From NCBI GenBank assembly GCA_007118495.1, contig SKRM01000026.1:1-64000 (forward strand): DNA of 64,000 nucleotides, read 5' to 3'. Numbering within the stretch: position 1 is the stretch's first letter; every line of letters begins with the position of its first letter. Both the position numbers and the translations under genes were made by a program. This document shows positions 47,944-57,309 of this stretch, in pieces. The notes under the pieces are model-generated. The model saw only the letters and a list, made by a program, of their open reading frames with translations, ran no database searches and had not been told where the DNA came from. This DNA is from Bacteroidales bacterium. Its GTDB lineage: Bacteria > Bacteroidota > Bacteroidia > Bacteroidales > UBA7960.

Positions 47944-49557
47944 TTAGTACTTGATGTTCAGCTGATCAAAGGTATCATCCTGAATAATTTCTATGGCTTT
48001 AAGAAATGCCTGGTCTTGCAGCATGATTACCCTGGTAAAAGCAGCAAAATCAAAAAGATTTCGGGCTATAAGGCCTTTTAGCTGATTTCTCATGTACACA
48101 AGCGATTCAGCTTCTTCTGCAATTTCTTCTGACCTCTCCAGACCATTTTCAGCCGCGTAGGCGTAAAGCTCTTCGAGCAACTTGTCGTCAACATGGAATT
48201 GCGCAATAAAGTTATCGACAGTGGGATACTGGTTCTGTAAAGCCTGTCTGTTCCGGTTGGTAAATTCTATACCGAAATTGTTTAAAATTCCCCTTCTTAA
48301 CAAGCGGGAGTAATAGGGTGAAACTTCAGTTGTGTCAAGGGGGATAAAAAAGTCTGGCATGATGCCTCCACCGCCATATACCACCCGCTGGTTGATTTTT
48401 GTAAAGTGTTTCAGTGAGTCGGGAAATGTAATATTTTCGGGGCTTACCAGCTCACCGGATGCCAACCTCGAGGCCAGGTCATTGTAGTAGCTGTCTGCGC
48501 CTTCATCATAGGGCTTTTGAATGCTTCGTCCGGTTGGGGTATGATATTGAGCTGTTGTTAGCCTGATGGCTGATCCATCCGGAAGTTCGAACGGACGTTG
48601 AACCAATCCTTTGCCAAATGATCTGCGGCCTACCAAAAGGGCTCTGTCCCAATCTTGTAATGCTCCGGCAACGATTTCGCTGGCAGATGCACTGCCCTCA
48701 TTGATAAGTACCACAACCTTGCCTTCTAAAAAATTTCCTCTGAAAGTACTTTTGAATTCCTGGGTGGGTGCAGCGTGTCCTTCGGTGTACACAATCATTT
48801 TGTCTCTTTGGATAAATTGATCTGCCAGATCTATGGATACGTCAAGGTATCCACCTGAATTATAATTCAGGTCAAGGATCAGGTGTTTCATCCCTTCATC
48901 CTTAAGCTTAGCGGCGGCCTCCCTGAATTCACGCATGGTGGTCCTAGCAAAACGGTTTAGCTTGATATACCCAATTTCAGGCGTAGCCATAAATGCAGCA
49001 TCTACCGAGTGGATAGGGATACGGTCTCTGGTGATTGAAAAATCAAGTAACTCTTTACTCCCGACGCGGTGGATGGCAACATCCACTTTTGACCCCCTTT
49101 CACCACGCAGCCTGTCTTGTACAAACTGGTTGGTAATGTGGCTGCCGTGCGCAGTTTCGTCATTGATTCTAATGATTTTATCGCCTGGCATCAGGCCGAC
49201 TTTTTCTGATGGACCACCCGGTATGGGACTGATCACAACGATGGTGTCATTTATCAGGTTAAACTGAATGCCAATGCCTTCAAAACTTCCTTCAAGGGGT
49301 TCGTTGGCCCTGCGAAGTTCATCAGCAGATAAATAGACACTATGCGGGTCAAGCTCGCTGAGCATGCCCCGAATGGCATCCTCCACCAGTTTTTCGTCAT
49401 CCAGTTTATTTATATAGGCAAATTCAATAAATTGGAGCGCACGCTGAAGTTTTTCAAGTTGGGTTTGCCTGACCTGGGCCTGTGAAAGCGGCGAGAATGC
49501 AGTCAGTATAATGATAATCAGTATGAACGCTCGAAATTGACAGGAAACAGTTTTCAT
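47944..49557 (-). CDS. S41 family C-terminal processing peptidase (CtpA-like, PDZ)
   Basis: FEGIGIQFNLINDTIVVISPIPGGPSEKVGLMPGDKI; LILDLNYNSGGYLDVSI; NEGSASASEIVAGALQDWDRALLVGRRSFGKGLVQ. Confidence 0.95.
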   Translation of the reverse strand: MKTVSCQFRAFILIIIILTAFSPLSQAQVRQTQLEKLQRALQFIEFAYINKLDDEKLVEDAIRGMLSELDPHSVYLSADELRRANEPLEGSFEGIGIQFNLINDTIVVISPIPGGPSEKVGLMPGDKIIRINDETAHGSHITNQFVQDRLRGERGSKVDVAIHRVGSKELLDFSITRDRIPIHSVDAAFMATPEIGYIKLNRFARTTMREFREAAAKLKDEGMKHLILDLNYNSGGYLDVSIDLADQFIQRDKMIVYTEGHAAPTQEFKSTFRGNFLEGKVVVLINEGSASASEIVAGALQDWDRALLVGRRSFGKGLVQRPFELPDGSAIRLTTAQYHTPTGRSIQKPYDEGADSYYNDLASRLASGELVSPENITFPDSLKHFTKINQRVVYGGGGIMPDFFIPLDTTEVSPYYSRLLRRGILNNFGIEFTNRNRQALQNQYPTVDNFIAQFHVDDKLLEELYAYAAENGLERSEEIAEEAESLVYMRNQLKGLIARNLFDFAAFTRVIMLQDQAFLKAIEIIQDDTFDQLNIKY

Positions 49558-49748
49558 GATAAATGGATTGTATATTCAGCTTGTACAGGTTTTGAAGAAC
49601 ATTTTGATTAAAAAAAGAACAAGCTTAGGTATTTTATTGATTTTGTTGTTTGTATTTTAGCCATCAATGTGATGTCATTTGATTAAGTTAACAAAAACAG
49701 GGCCAAAAAAGTTGCATGAAGCCTGCTTATTAAAATTGAAAACATCCC

Positions 49749-50444
49749 GTGGCTGTAGAAACATACAAAAGTAATAAATTGACAGATAAAAGGCATATTT
49801 TACAAAGTCTTGCCTTTCCGGTGTCGTTTGTGGTTTTGCTCTGGTTGGTCAAGTCGGCTGAATTGCTGTTTGGCATTTCACTGCATCAGTTTGGCATATG
49901 GCCACAGAGCCTTTCGGGTCTTAAAGGAGTTATTTTTGCACCTTTTATACATGGCAGTATCTCACATCTTGCATCCAACAGCTTGCCACTGCTGGTTCTG
50001 GGTTTTGTCTTGTTTTACTTTTACCGTGAGATAGCCATAAGGGTGCTTATCTGGGGCGTGATTATAACTGGTCTATGGGTATGGGTGTTTGCCCGGTCAT
50101 CTTATCACATAGGGGCTTCGGGAGTAATTTACCAGCTACTTGGATTTTTGTTCGTTAGCGGGGTACTACGCAAACACCCGCGGCTTATGGCCATATCGCT
50201 CCTGGTTGCTTTTTTGTACGGAAGTTTGATTTGGGGGATATTTCCGATTCGTGTCCAAATGTCGTGGGAGTCGCATATGATGGGGTTGCTAGCCGGGGCC
50301 TTGCTGGCTTATTTTTTCCGCGGTCATGGCCCCCAAAGACCTGTTTATTCATGGGAGCTTGAAGAAGACGGGGAGTCGGATGTACAAGAGGATTCTTTGG
50401 AAGAAGGTGAAGATTCTGTGGCAGAAAGAGATGAGCCTACGTAG
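49749..50444 (+). CDS. Rhomboid family intramembrane serine protease with acidic C-terminal tail
   Basis: [52 protein letters not shown]. Confidence 0.85.
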   Translation: MAVETYKSNKLTDKRHILQSLAFPVSFVVLLWLVKSAELLFGISLHQFGIWPQSLSGLKGVIFAPFIHGSISHLASNSLPLLVLGFVLFYFYREIAIRVLIWGVIITGLWVWVFARSSYHIGASGVIYQLLGFLFVSGVLRKHPRLMAISLLVAFLYGSLIWGIFPIRVQMSWESHMMGLLAGALLAYFFRGHGPQRPVYSWELEEDGESDVQEDSLEEGEDSVAERDEPT

Positions 50445-50880
50445 ATCTGTCTATCTCGCGCTGCTGGTCTTTCTTTTTTAACGTATCTCGCTTGTCATAA
50501 AGTTTCTTTCCTTTGGCGAGGGCAATCTCCAGCTTGGCAAGTCCTTTTTCATTTATAAACAACAGTGTCGGAACAATGGTTAGTCCTTTTTCATCAAGCT
50601 TCGACTTTAATTTTTTAAGTTCTCTTGAGGTTAGCAGAAGTTTACGTTCGCGCTTGGGCTCGTGGTTGTTATATGTACCATATTCGTAGGGTGCGATATG
50701 CATATTTTTAACAAACAACTCTTTGCCAATAAATGCACAATAGGCCTCATTTATACTTGCTTTTGCATACCTGATCGATTTGATCTCTGTACCAGTTAAT
50801 ACAATACCGGCTATGAATTTTTCGATCAGAAAAAATTCAAATGAAGCTTTCTTGTTTTTGATATGAATCTTACCCGACAT
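50437..50880 (-). CDS. smpB: SsrA-binding protein SmpB
   Basis: [60 protein letters not shown]. Confidence 0.96.
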   Translation of the reverse strand: MSGKIHIKNKKASFEFFLIEKFIAGIVLTGTEIKSIRYAKASINEAYCAFIGKELFVKNMHIAPYEYGTYNNHEPKRERKLLLTSRELKKLKSKLDEKGLTIVPTLLFINEKGLAKLEIALAKGKKLYDKRDTLKKKDQQREIDRST

Positions 50881-50966
50881 GGTGTTTTAATGAACCGCGA
50901 ATATAGGAAAAATTAAGGCTTTCATGTTTTTTTTACTCCCCATTAAACCAAATTAAAAAAATAATG

Positions 50967-50996
50967 TTGCTTTAGTAATAAAAAAATATACTTTTG
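50967..50996 (+). promoter_or_regulatory. Bacteroidota-type promoter (TTG -33, N19, TACTTTTG -7)
   Basis: TTG 50967-50969, TACTTTTG (TANNTTTG) 50989-50996, upstream of 51022 ORF. Confidence 0.5.
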
Positions 50997-51021
50997 CAAA
51001 AAAAAACAAACTTATTATCAT

Positions 51022-51243
51022 ATGTACTGGACTTTAGAGCTTGCTTCAAAACTTGAGGACGCCCCATGGCCTGCCACCAAGGAAGAACTTATCGATTATG
51101 CATTGCGTTCCGGTGCACCTATGGAAGTGATTGAGAACTTGCAAGAAATTGAAGATGAGGGTGACGTGTACGAAAGTATAGAAGACATCTGGCCCGATTA
51201 TCCCACAAAAGACGACTTCTTTTTTCATGAAGATGAGTATTGA
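51022..51243 (+). CDS. DUF2795-like small acidic protein
   Basis: 73 aa; ASKLEDAPWPATKEELIDYALRSGAPMEVIENLQEIEDEGDVYESIEDIWPDYPTKDDF; own promoter and terminator. Confidence 0.82.
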   Translation: MYWTLELASKLEDAPWPATKEELIDYALRSGAPMEVIENLQEIEDEGDVYESIEDIWPDYPTKDDFFFHEDEY

Positions 51244-51273
51244 GACCTGCATTTGTCTTTGTCATCAGGAAAT

Positions 51274-51297
51274 ACCGGCCATGTGCCGGTTTTTTTA
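51274..51297 (+). terminator. Rho-independent terminator after 51022 ORF
   Basis: ACCGGC-CATGT-GCCGGT followed by TTTTTTT. Confidence 0.8.
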
Positions 51298-51363
51298 TGT
51301 TTAGCTGTCATCCCTTATGTCTATAGTTTTGATTAACTTTGTAACCTTCAAAAAACTGCATTT

Positions 51364-54300
51364 ATGCTATCATTGGTAAAGAAATTATTTGGCAGTAAGG
51401 CCGATAGAGATTATAAAGAAATCAAAGGGTTGCTTGATAGAACGCTTCAAGCCTACGAGACCATCAAGCTGCTTGACAATGATCAGCTCAGGGCTAAAAC
51501 CGCTGAGTTTCGTCAGCGTATTGCAGACCACGTTAAGGAAGAACAAAAACAGATTGATACCCTTCGTGAACACCTTGAAACAAACTATGATATTGACATA
51601 GAAGAAAAGGAACGCACCTACGAACAGATAGACAGGCTTGATGATCTGCAAAACGAAAAAACGGAAGAACTCCTTGTAGATCTAATCCCTGAAGCTTTTT
51701 CTGTTATCAAGGAAACCGCCCGGCGGTTTGCTGAAAACACCGAAGTTATTGTTGATGCAACAGACTTTGACCGGAATCTGGCTGCAACAAGGCCAAGCAT
51801 TGAGATCAGAAACGACAAGGCCGTTTTTAAGAACCAATGGATGGCAGGTGGTAATATGATCACCTGGGATATGGTTCATTACGATGTGCAGCTGATTGGA
51901 GGTATCCATCTACACAAAGGAAAAATTGCCGAGATGGGAACAGGTGAGGGTAAAACCCTGGTGGCCACACTTCCTGTTTACCTGAATGCACTGCCTGGCA
52001 AGGGTGTGCATGTTGTAACTGTAAATGATTACCTGGCCAAGCGTGACTCAGAATGGATGGGTATGCTGTTTGAATTTCACGGCTTAAGGGTTGATTGTAT
52101 TGATAAACATTCTCCGCACTCTGATGAGCGGCGGCAGGCATATTTGTCAGATGTGGTCTATGGCACAAACAATGAGTTTGGGTTTGATTACCTGAGAGAT
52201 AATATGTCGCGCAACCCCAATGAACTGGTTCAGCGAAAACTTAATTATGCCATTGTTGATGAGGTCGACTCGGTTCTCATCGATGATGCGCGTACCCCCC
52301 TTATTATTTCGGGTCCTACACCACAGGGCGAGAAGCATGAGTTTCACGTCATGAAGCCCAAGGTTGAAAAGCTTTACAGTGCCCAGCGAATGTTGGTGAC
52401 CAATCTGCTTTCAGAGGCAAAAAAACTGCTGACACCCAAAGAAGGTGAACCAGATGAGAAGAAGGGAGGCGAGGTGCTCTTGCGCTGCCACCGTGGTTTG
52501 CCCAAGAATAAGGCGTTGATCAAATTTCTTTCTGAGCCTGGTATGAAGACCATTCTGCAGAAGACTGAGAACTACTATATGCAGGAACAAGGCAAGCACA
52601 TGCATATTATTGATGACGACTTGTTTTTTGTTATTGAAGAAAAGACCAACTCCATTGAGCTGACTGAAAAGGGTATCGACCTAATTACAAGTCAAACAGA
52701 TGACCCGGGATTCTTTATTCTGCCTGATATTGGCTCTGAAATGGCTGAGCTTGAAAAATCAGACCTCCCGCAAGAGAAAAAGCTCGACCGGAAAAATGAA
52801 CTGCTCAACGACTTTTCAATCAAAAGCGAGAGGGTTCATACCATCAATCAGCTGCTAAAGGCCTATACGCTGTTTGAAAAAGATACAGAATATGTTATCA
52901 TGGATAACAAGGTTAAGATTGTTGATGAGCAGACGGGGCGTATCATGGAGGGTCGTCGCTATTCAGACGGGTTGCATCAGGCCATCGAAGCCAAAGAAAA
53001 TGTCAAAATTGAGGCCGCCACCCAGACTTATGCCACTGTTACCTTGCAGAATTATTTCAGGATGTACCGAAAACTGGCAGGGATGACTGGTACGGCCGAA
53101 ACTGAAGCAGGAGAATTTTGGAATATTTACAAATTGGATGTGGTTGTTATTCCTACCCACAGACCCGTTGTGCGCGTGGATAAAGAAGACCTTATATATA
53201 AAACCAAGAGAGAAAAGTACAACGCCATCATTGATGAGGTAAGTGATTTGGTCAATGCCGGCAGACCTGTGCTTGTGGGTACTACTTCAGTTGAAACTTC
53301 AGAGCTTTTAAGCCGGATGTTGAAACTCAGGACCATCGCCCATAATATTCTCAATGCCAAGCACCACCAGAAAGAAGCCCAGGTGGTGAAAGAAGCTGGC
53401 CAGGCAGGAACGGTTACCATTGCCACGAACATGGCAGGTCGCGGTACGGATATTAAGCTTGGTGCCGGTGTTCGTGAAGCCGGAGGCTTGGCTATACTGG
53501 GAACTGAAAGACATGAATCAAGACGGGTTGACCGTCAGTTAAGGGGGCGTGCAGGGCGACAGGGTGACCCCGGTTCATCACAGTTTTTCGTTTCACTTGA
53601 AGATGACCTGATGCGTGTGTTTGGCTCTGGGCGTATTTCTTCATTGATGGACAGGATGGGCCTGAAAGAAGGTGAGGTAATCCAGCACTCTATGATTACC
53701 AAGTCAATAGAAAGAGCCCAAAAGAAAGTTGAAGAAAACAACTTTGGCATCAGAAAACGCCTGCTCGAGTACGATGATGTAATGAATGCCCAAAGGGAAG
53801 TCATCTACAAGAAACGCCGCAATGCCTTGTTTGGTGAGCGCCTGGCTGTGGACATTGCCAATATGATGTTCGATACCTGTGAGCAGATGATCTTTGAATA
53901 CCAGGAATCAGGCGACTTTGAGGGCTTTACATTTGAACTGCTCAGAACCTTTGGTATTGAGGCACCATTTAACGAGAAAGACTTGCTTGAAGGTAAGGCA
54001 GAACTACTTACAGACCAATTGTATGCCAAGTCTCTTGAGGCCTATAAAAGAAAGAATGAACAAATTGCTGCATCAGCCCATCCGGTAATTCGTGAGGTGT
54101 ACGAAAAGGCTGGTCAGAAATATGAGAATATTGCCATTCCGATTACCGATGGAATGAAAACCATGAATGTGATCACCAACCTCAAAAAGGCTTATGATAC
54201 AAAAGGCCGTGAGGTAAGCCTTTCAATCGAGAAAGGAATTACATTGGCGATCATTGACAATGCCTGGAAAGATCATCTTAGGGAAATGGATGACCTGAAG

Positions 54301-54648
54301 CAATCAGTGCAGGGTGCAGCCTATGAGCAAAAAGATCCTTTGCTGATTTATAAATTTGAATCATTTGAGCTCTTTAAGCGCATGATCCAAAAGGTCAATA
54401 AAGACATAATTTCTTTCCTGGGTAAAGCCAGGTTGCCTGTGAGAGATCCGGATCAGATTGAACGGGGAACCCAGCAAGAACGTACCGACATGAGCAAGAT
54501 GCAGATGAGCCGGAGTGATTTACCCGGAAGCAGGGGAAATCAGGCCAAAACCCAACCTGTGCGGGTTGAGAAGAAGGTTGGTCGTAATGAACCCTGTCCT
54601 TGTGGTAGCGGAAAAAAATTCAAACAATGTCACGGAAAATCTGCCTGA
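51364..54648 (+). CDS. secA: Preprotein translocase ATPase SecA
   Basis: [34 protein letters not shown]-terminal [21 protein letters not shown]; 1094 aa. Confidence 0.97.
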   Translation: MLSLVKKLFGSKADRDYKEIKGLLDRTLQAYETIKLLDNDQLRAKTAEFRQRIADHVKEEQKQIDTLREHLETNYDIDIEEKERTYEQIDRLDDLQNEKTEELLVDLIPEAFSVIKETARRFAENTEVIVDATDFDRNLAATRPSIEIRNDKAVFKNQWMAGGNMITWDMVHYDVQLIGGIHLHKGKIAEMGTGEGKTLVATLPVYLNALPGKGVHVVTVNDYLAKRDSEWMGMLFEFHGLRVDCIDKHSPHSDERRQAYLSDVVYGTNNEFGFDYLRDNMSRNPNELVQRKLNYAIVDEVDSVLIDDARTPLIISGPTPQGEKHEFHVMKPKVEKLYSAQRMLVTNLLSEAKKLLTPKEGEPDEKKGGEVLLRCHRGLPKNKALIKFLSEPGMKTILQKTENYYMQEQGKHMHIIDDDLFFVIEEKTNSIELTEKGIDLITSQTDDPGFFILPDIGSEMAELEKSDLPQEKKLDRKNELLNDFSIKSERVHTINQLLKAYTLFEKDTEYVIMDNKVKIVDEQTGRIMEGRRYSDGLHQAIEAKENVKIEAATQTYATVTLQNYFRMYRKLAGMTGTAETEAGEFWNIYKLDVVVIPTHRPVVRVDKEDLIYKTKREKYNAIIDEVSDLVNAGRPVLVGTTSVETSELLSRMLKLRTIAHNILNAKHHQKEAQVVKEAGQAGTVTIATNMAGRGTDIKLGAGVREAGGLAILGTERHESRRVDRQLRGRAGRQGDPGSSQFFVSLEDDLMRVFGSGRISSLMDRMGLKEGEVIQHSMITKSIERAQKKVEENNFGIRKRLLEYDDVMNAQREVIYKKRRNALFGERLAVDIANMMFDTCEQMIFEYQESGDFEGFTFELLRTFGIEAPFNEKDLLEGKAELLTDQLYAKSLEAYKRKNEQIAASAHPVIREVYEKAGQKYENIAIPITDGMKTMNVITNLKKAYDTKGREVSLSIEKGITLAIIDNAWKDHLREMDDLKQSVQGAAYEQKDPLLIYKFESFELFKRMIQKVNKDIISFLGKARLPVRDPDQIERGTQQERTDMSKMQMSRSDLPGSRGNQAKTQPVRVEKKVGRNEPCPCGSGKKFKQCHGKSA

Positions 54649-54675
54649 TCGTTAAAAATCATTAAAGTATTTTCT

Positions 54676-55083
54676 ATGTTTACATTTGAGACGAAACTGC
54701 GGGTTCGATATGCTGAAACGGATCAGATGGGTTACGTGTACTATGGTAATTACCCACAATATTATGAGGTAGCCAGAGCTGAGGCGATGAGAAACCTGGG
54801 AATGACCTACCGCGATATGGAGGCGAAAGGAGTAGTTATGCCCATAGCCAGCATGCAGATCAAATATATCCGTCCTGCCCGTTATGATGATCTGCTTACC
54901 ATTAAAACCCTTGTTCCTGAAATTCCGGGGGCAAGGATGCATTTTGATTATGAGATTTATAATGAGTCAGCCGTGCTGATCAATAAGGGATCAACCATTC
55001 TGGCATTTATTGACAAACTAACCGGTCGACCTTGTCAGGCACCCGAGTGGTTTGTTGAAAAACTGGTGTCCTTTGCAAAGTAA
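54676..55083 (+). CDS. Acyl-CoA thioesterase, YbgC/4-HBT family
   Basis: LRVRYAETDQMGYVYYGNYPQYYEVARAEAMRNLG. Confidence 0.93.
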   Translation: MFTFETKLRVRYAETDQMGYVYYGNYPQYYEVARAEAMRNLGMTYRDMEAKGVVMPIASMQIKYIRPARYDDLLTIKTLVPEIPGARMHFDYEIYNESAVLINKGSTILAFIDKLTGRPCQAPEWFVEKLVSFAK

Positions 55084-55085
55084 AA

Positions 55086-55535
55086 GTGAATTGCCAGCTA
55101 ATATTTTTTTTTAATCAGATTAATTGTATGTGTATGCAAGAAATGAAAATAGTTTTGGGTGAGAATTTAAAGGTTGAGGCACACTACAAGGGCTTCAAAA
55201 TACTAACCGACCAACCTTCGTCAGATGGTGGTGATAACAGTGCACCTTCACCTTTTGATCTTTTTCTGGCATCTGTAGGTGCTTGTGCCGGTTATTATGT
55301 CAAGGCGTATTGCCGGCAGCGAGGCATATCTGAACAAGGCATTCACCTGACACAAACCATGCATAGAGATAGAGACAGTAAAATGATTTCCAGAATAGAG
55401 ATTAACATTGTTCTTCCTCCTGACTTCCCCCGGCAGCATATACAATCGGTAGTCAGAGCAGCAGAAGCCTGTACCGTAAAAAAACACATTGCCGCAGCCC
55501 CCGGGTTTGTTCTAAATACAACAATGGCTGAATAA
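55086..55535 (+). CDS. OsmC family protein
   Basis: GGDNSAPSPFDLFLASVGACAGYYVKAYC; AEACTVKKHIAAAP; likely internal start. Confidence 0.87.
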   Translation: MNCQLIFFFNQINCMCMQEMKIVLGENLKVEAHYKGFKILTDQPSSDGGDNSAPSPFDLFLASVGACAGYYVKAYCRQRGISEQGIHLTQTMHRDRDSKMISRIEINIVLPPDFPRQHIQSVVRAAEACTVKKHIAAAPGFVLNTTMAE

Positions 55536-55572
55536 TTACAACTTCAAAATTTTCCGGAGTAATCGGTAGTTT

Positions 55573-55929
55573 ATGAAAACACTCGTAATTGGAGCCAGTC
55601 CTAACCCTATGCGATACGCACACAAGGCAGTAAGGCGTTTGAGGTCATATGATATAGAGGTGGTGGCCATCGGATTAAGAGAAACAGATATTGAGGATGT
55701 CAGGGTCATAAAAGGCAAGCCTGCACTGGATGGAATTCATACGGTAACCCTTTATTTGGGGCCGGCTAATCAGAAAGATTACCTGAACTACATCATCTCG
55801 CTGAAACCCAAACGCATTATTTTTAACCCCGGTACCTATAACAGGCAGCTTGAAGAAAAGGCCCGGGATGCAGGTATAGAAACTGTTGAAGACTGCACAC
55901 TTGTGATGCTTGACACAGATACATATTGA
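55573..55929 (+). CDS. CoA-binding domain protein
   Basis: VIGASPNPMRYAHKAVRRL; RIIFNPGTYN; EDCTLVML. Confidence 0.87.
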   Translation: MKTLVIGASPNPMRYAHKAVRRLRSYDIEVVAIGLRETDIEDVRVIKGKPALDGIHTVTLYLGPANQKDYLNYIISLKPKRIIFNPGTYNRQLEEKARDAGIETVEDCTLVMLDTDTY

Positions 55930-55962
55930 TTATTTATTATACAATCTTTAACTTTTGGTAAA

Positions 55963-57144
55963 ATGAAAAATAAAGACATGGGTTTTTCCTCAAAGCTCAT
56001 TCATTCGGGCATGTTTGAAGATCAGTTTGGCAGTGCAACGGTACCCATATACCAGACGAGTACTTTTAAATTTAATAACGCTGATCACGGTGCAGCCTGT
56101 TTTTCAGGTGCATCAGACGGGTATATCTATACCCGTTTAAAAAATCCTACCATCGATTCATTGGAGAAACTCATTGCTGATCTTGAAAATGGCTACAGAG
56201 CCATAGCAGTCAGCTCTGGTATGGGAGCTGTCAATACCATATACATGGGTCTGCTCAGCCAGGGTGATCACATGGTCAGCACCGATGCTGTTTATGGTCC
56301 TTCAAGGATTGTCATGGAAAAACAATACAGCAAATTCGGGATTGAGTCAACCTATGTTGACACCACAGACCCCGCGAATATTATCAAAGCCATCAGGCCC
56401 AATACCAAGATGTTGTATATTGAAACTCCTGCAAATCCCACCATGGCTATTGCAGACCTTGAGCAGGTGGTTAAAATCGCCAGAGAACATGGATTGATCA
56501 CCGTATCAGACAATACGTTTTGCAGTCCTTTCTTGCAGAGACCCATTGACTATGGTTTTGATGTGGTCTTTCACTCCGTTACAAAGTTCCTCAACGGACA
56601 TGCTGATATAGTAGGAGGGGTGATTATCACAAAGAATAAAGAACTTGACGATTTGCTCAGGCCCATGATGATAAACCTTGGTTGCAATATGGATCCCCAC
56701 CAGGCGTACATGGTTATAAGGGGTCTTAAAACCTTGTCATTGCGCATTGAGCGTGCCCAGCAAAATGCCATGAAGATTGCCGGTTTTCTTGAAAATCATC
56801 CCAAAGTGTCATGGGTGAGGTATCCGGGTTTGAAGTCGCACCCACAATATGAACTTGCTTGCAGGCAAATGGCAGGACCGGGTGCCATGATCAGCTTTGA
56901 ACTAAAAGGAGGCATTGAAGCAGGAAAAACCTTAATGGACAATGTACAACTTTGTCTGTTGGCCGTATCGCTGGGAGGTGTAGAGACACTCATACAACAC
57001 CCGGCCTCTATGACACATTCAAAAGTTGATCAAAAATCACGTGAGTTGGCAGGTATTACCAATGGTCTCGTCAGGTTCTCAGTTGGGATAGAGGATGTAG
57101 AAGACATTATAGATGATTTGTCACAGGCATTGGATAAAGTGTAG
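55963..57144 (+). CDS. Cys/Met metabolism PLP-dependent enzyme (methionine gamma-lyase/cystathionine gamma-synthase family)
   Basis: VPIYQTSTFKF; YTRLKNPTIDSLEKLIADLE; AVSSGMGAVNTI; HSVTKFLNGHADIVGG. Confidence 0.92.
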   Translation: MKNKDMGFSSKLIHSGMFEDQFGSATVPIYQTSTFKFNNADHGAACFSGASDGYIYTRLKNPTIDSLEKLIADLENGYRAIAVSSGMGAVNTIYMGLLSQGDHMVSTDAVYGPSRIVMEKQYSKFGIESTYVDTTDPANIIKAIRPNTKMLYIETPANPTMAIADLEQVVKIAREHGLITVSDNTFCSPFLQRPIDYGFDVVFHSVTKFLNGHADIVGGVIITKNKELDDLLRPMMINLGCNMDPHQAYMVIRGLKTLSLRIERAQQNAMKIAGFLENHPKVSWVRYPGLKSHPQYELACRQMAGPGAMISFELKGGIEAGKTLMDNVQLCLLAVSLGGVETLIQHPASMTHSKVDQKSRELAGITNGLVRFSVGIEDVEDIIDDLSQALDKV

Positions 57145-57183
57145 GTTACCAAAAAAATATTTCTATTTTTGCAGCGTAAACCC

Positions 57184-57251
57184 ATGTGCCTGTTTGAAGC
57201 GAATGGCACATTGCCTTTAAATAAAAGGTTGTCACACTTGGTTTTAAGTGT
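57184..57251 (+). other. Three consecutive short hairpins in the leader of the DUF349 gene
   Basis: ATGTGCC-N14-GGCACAT (57184-57211); CCTTT-AAATA-AAAGG (57214-57228); ACACTT-N6-AAGTGT (57234-57251). Confidence 0.4.
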
Positions 57252-57309
57252 AGTTTGTATGTAGACATGCTTCTTTGACTTTAATTAGTAACATCTAATT
57301 TTTCTTCTG

